Source: an uncultured Geobacteraceae bacterium (GTDB taxonomy: Bacteria; Desulfobacterota; Desulfuromonadia; Geobacterales; Pseudopelobacteraceae). From it: 35,045 nucleotides of DNA. Shown here in pieces: positions 34,057 through 35,045 of the stretch; positions within the stretch are counted from its first letter, which is position 1, and the number at the start of each line of letters is the position of its first letter. The position numbers and the translations under genes are program-made. Location of the stretch: positions 1-35,045 of the forward strand of contig CAIRBT010000015.1 in NCBI GenBank assembly GCA_903876875.1, read 5' to 3'. The notes beneath the pieces are model-generated. The model was not told the DNA's origin, did not search any database, and saw nothing but the letters and a program-made list of their open reading frames with translations.

Positions 34057-35045
34057 TTATTTTCCCACAACTACTTTCATCTCAGCGTGTGCTTCGCCAC
34101 CGAATTGGTCACTGGCAATAACAACAACATTGAATTCACCCGTTACCCCCTTTGGAGGCGTACCGGTGATGACTCGCTTGCCCGGATCAAATGTCATCCA
34201 GACCGGCAATGCAGTACCATCGGCCATACGAACGGCAAGCAGGATGGTCGCCCTCGCATCACTGTGGGTAAAGATATTCTGCGGGAGAGGCGTAATAAAT
34301 GCGGTTGTTTCAACGAGAGCAACTGTAAGCGGCTTCGCATCAACAAAGCCTCCCGACAGCGATGTCGTGGCTGCCGTGACGATTTTACCTATTGGCAAAG
34401 TGACGAATGCCGGTTCCACAACCATCGGTGCGACCGCTGTTTGCGAAATCACCGGCATTACTCCGGATGGGGTGACCAACTCCACCGCCCCCCCCGTTAC
34501 CACCGGCGGCTGCACCGGTGCCATAACCGGACTTACTACTGGCACAGGGGTCGGTGTAAGGTAAGGCAATACTAACGGAACCGAATTGATGGTCAGGGCA
34601 TTACCGATGAAGCTAATTGCATAATTTCCGTTGTTTACATTGGTGAGAGTCCCCTGTGTAATGGCATAGCTGCCAAGGGTTTCACCACCTGTTCGCTCAA
34701 GTGAACCTGTAAGTGTCTCATTTTGGAGCAGACCACGGGCAGCCGTTTGGGCTTCTGTCTGATACGTAAGAACGGGATCTTCACTGCCGACAGTTTTACT
34801 CTGAGCATCAGCAGTTACGTTTACGGGGCGACGAGTGATTGTCACAGTGCCGTCTGCCGGGATGAAGTCATAGTTGGCTGCAACCAAAGTGCCGGTCGAA
34901 CCGGTTATCGTCGCAATACCGACACCGGTGGCAGCAGTAGCCGTGGTGCTGCCGGTGGCAGTGCCGGTAATACCGGCGGTACTGGTATTCTCACCATTGA
35001 CAAAGCCGGTGATGGTTTCACTCAGGGTCGGATTCGCCTGGCCAT
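34057..35045 (-). CDS. C-terminal part of a large exported MBG/cadherin-like exoprotein (TpsA partner)
   Basis: A partial gene: the frame is open through the window edge at 35045, so the N-terminus is missing. About 328 codons are visible. They contain the end of one MBG/YDG-type repeat (LSETITGFVNGEN...NYDFIPADGTVTITRRPVNVTA) and a second (VGSEDPVLTYQTE...NYAISFIGNALTI). A Pro/Val-rich linker follows (about 160-215), then a cadherin-like/putative Ig domain at the C-terminus (LPVWMTFDPGKRVITGTPPKG...EFNVVVIASDQFGG). Gene order with TpsB indicates a secreted adhesin-type TpsA; the haemagglutinin-like N-terminus would lie outside the window. A C8 tract (34488-34495) is present. Confidence 0.85.
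   Translation of the reverse strand, partial: GQANPTLSETITGFVNGENTSTAGITGTATGSTTATAATGVGIATITGSTGTLVAANYDFIPADGTVTITRRPVNVTADAQSKTVGSEDPVLTYQTEAQTAARGLLQNETLTGSLERTGGETLGSYAITQGTLTNVNNGNYAISFIGNALTINSVPLVLPYLTPTPVPVVSPVMAPVQPPVVTGGAVELVTPSGVMPVISQTAVAPMVVEPAFVTLPIGKIVTAATTSLSGGFVDAKPLTVALVETTAFITPLPQNIFTHSDARATILLAVRMADGTALPVWMTFDPGKRVITGTPPKGVTGEFNVVVIASDQFGGEAHAEMKVVVGK

Overview
The window suggests an anaerobic, metal- or anode-respiring deltaproteobacterium of the Desulfuromonadia/Geobacterales type. The signs are c-type cytochromes with 7 and 12 haems, haem-c sensory proteins, a periplasmic uptake [NiFe] hydrogenase of the HybOABCD type, and nitrogen fixation genes behind sigma-54 promoters. 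This assignment is inferred from gene content; there is no rRNA or tRNA in the window.

Layout. (1) 1-6640: a sigma-54 response regulator on the minus strand is divergent from an electron-transfer operon on the plus strand. The operon encodes a heptahaem cytochrome c with an EF-hand, a cytochrome b, a dodecahaem nanowire-type cytochrome, a haem-c sensor domain protein without a kinase, and a small membrane protein. A DUF1269 gene with its own promoter follows, closed by a very long hairpin. From memory this resembles the cbc/bccR locus of Geobacter sulfurreducens. (2) 6640-13060: a complete hybO-hybA-hybB-hybC-hybD operon plus a VKOR-like disulfide-forming membrane protein. (3) 13060-15830: three small membrane proteins on the minus strand behind two near-consensus sigma-54 promoters, then a haem-c sensor histidine kinase on the plus strand. 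(4) 16020-21680: nifHDK on the minus strand and a second, diverged nifH upstream. Each nifH has a sigma-54-like promoter followed by a rho-independent terminator inside the leader. (5) 21890-22910: a Cys-rich zinc-ribbon protein, an SlyD-like FKBP, and a broken antitoxin gene. (6) 22919-28984: six minus-strand genes: a circularly permuted ATP-grasp enzyme, an alpha-E protein, a transglutaminase, two AstE/AspA-type deacylases and a class I glutamine amidotransferase. This is a candidate peptide or amide metabolite system without a known product. (7) 29063-31270: nifV behind a strong sigma-54 promoter, followed by a small HTH protein with a Cys/Gly tail, an unknown 96-aa protein and a macro-domain-like protein. 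(8) 31462-35045: a P-loop-like protein of unknown function, then a two-partner secretion pair on the minus strand (a TpsB transporter and the C-terminal part of an MBG/cadherin-like exoprotein that runs off the window).

How it works together. Hybs would feed electrons from H2 into the membrane quinone pool through HybA/HybB. The cytochrome b/c cluster would carry electrons from quinol to the periplasm and outward. Haem-c sensors and a sigma-54 activator probably tune this to redox state. The nif genes appear to be controlled at two levels: sigma-54 initiation and transcript termination in the leaders. This fits the GnfR-type antitermination described for Geobacter rather than a simple NifA scheme. 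Long poly-G/poly-C tracts (8-10 nt) are unusually frequent in coding sequence. One sits directly beside the catalytic Cys codon of the transglutaminase.
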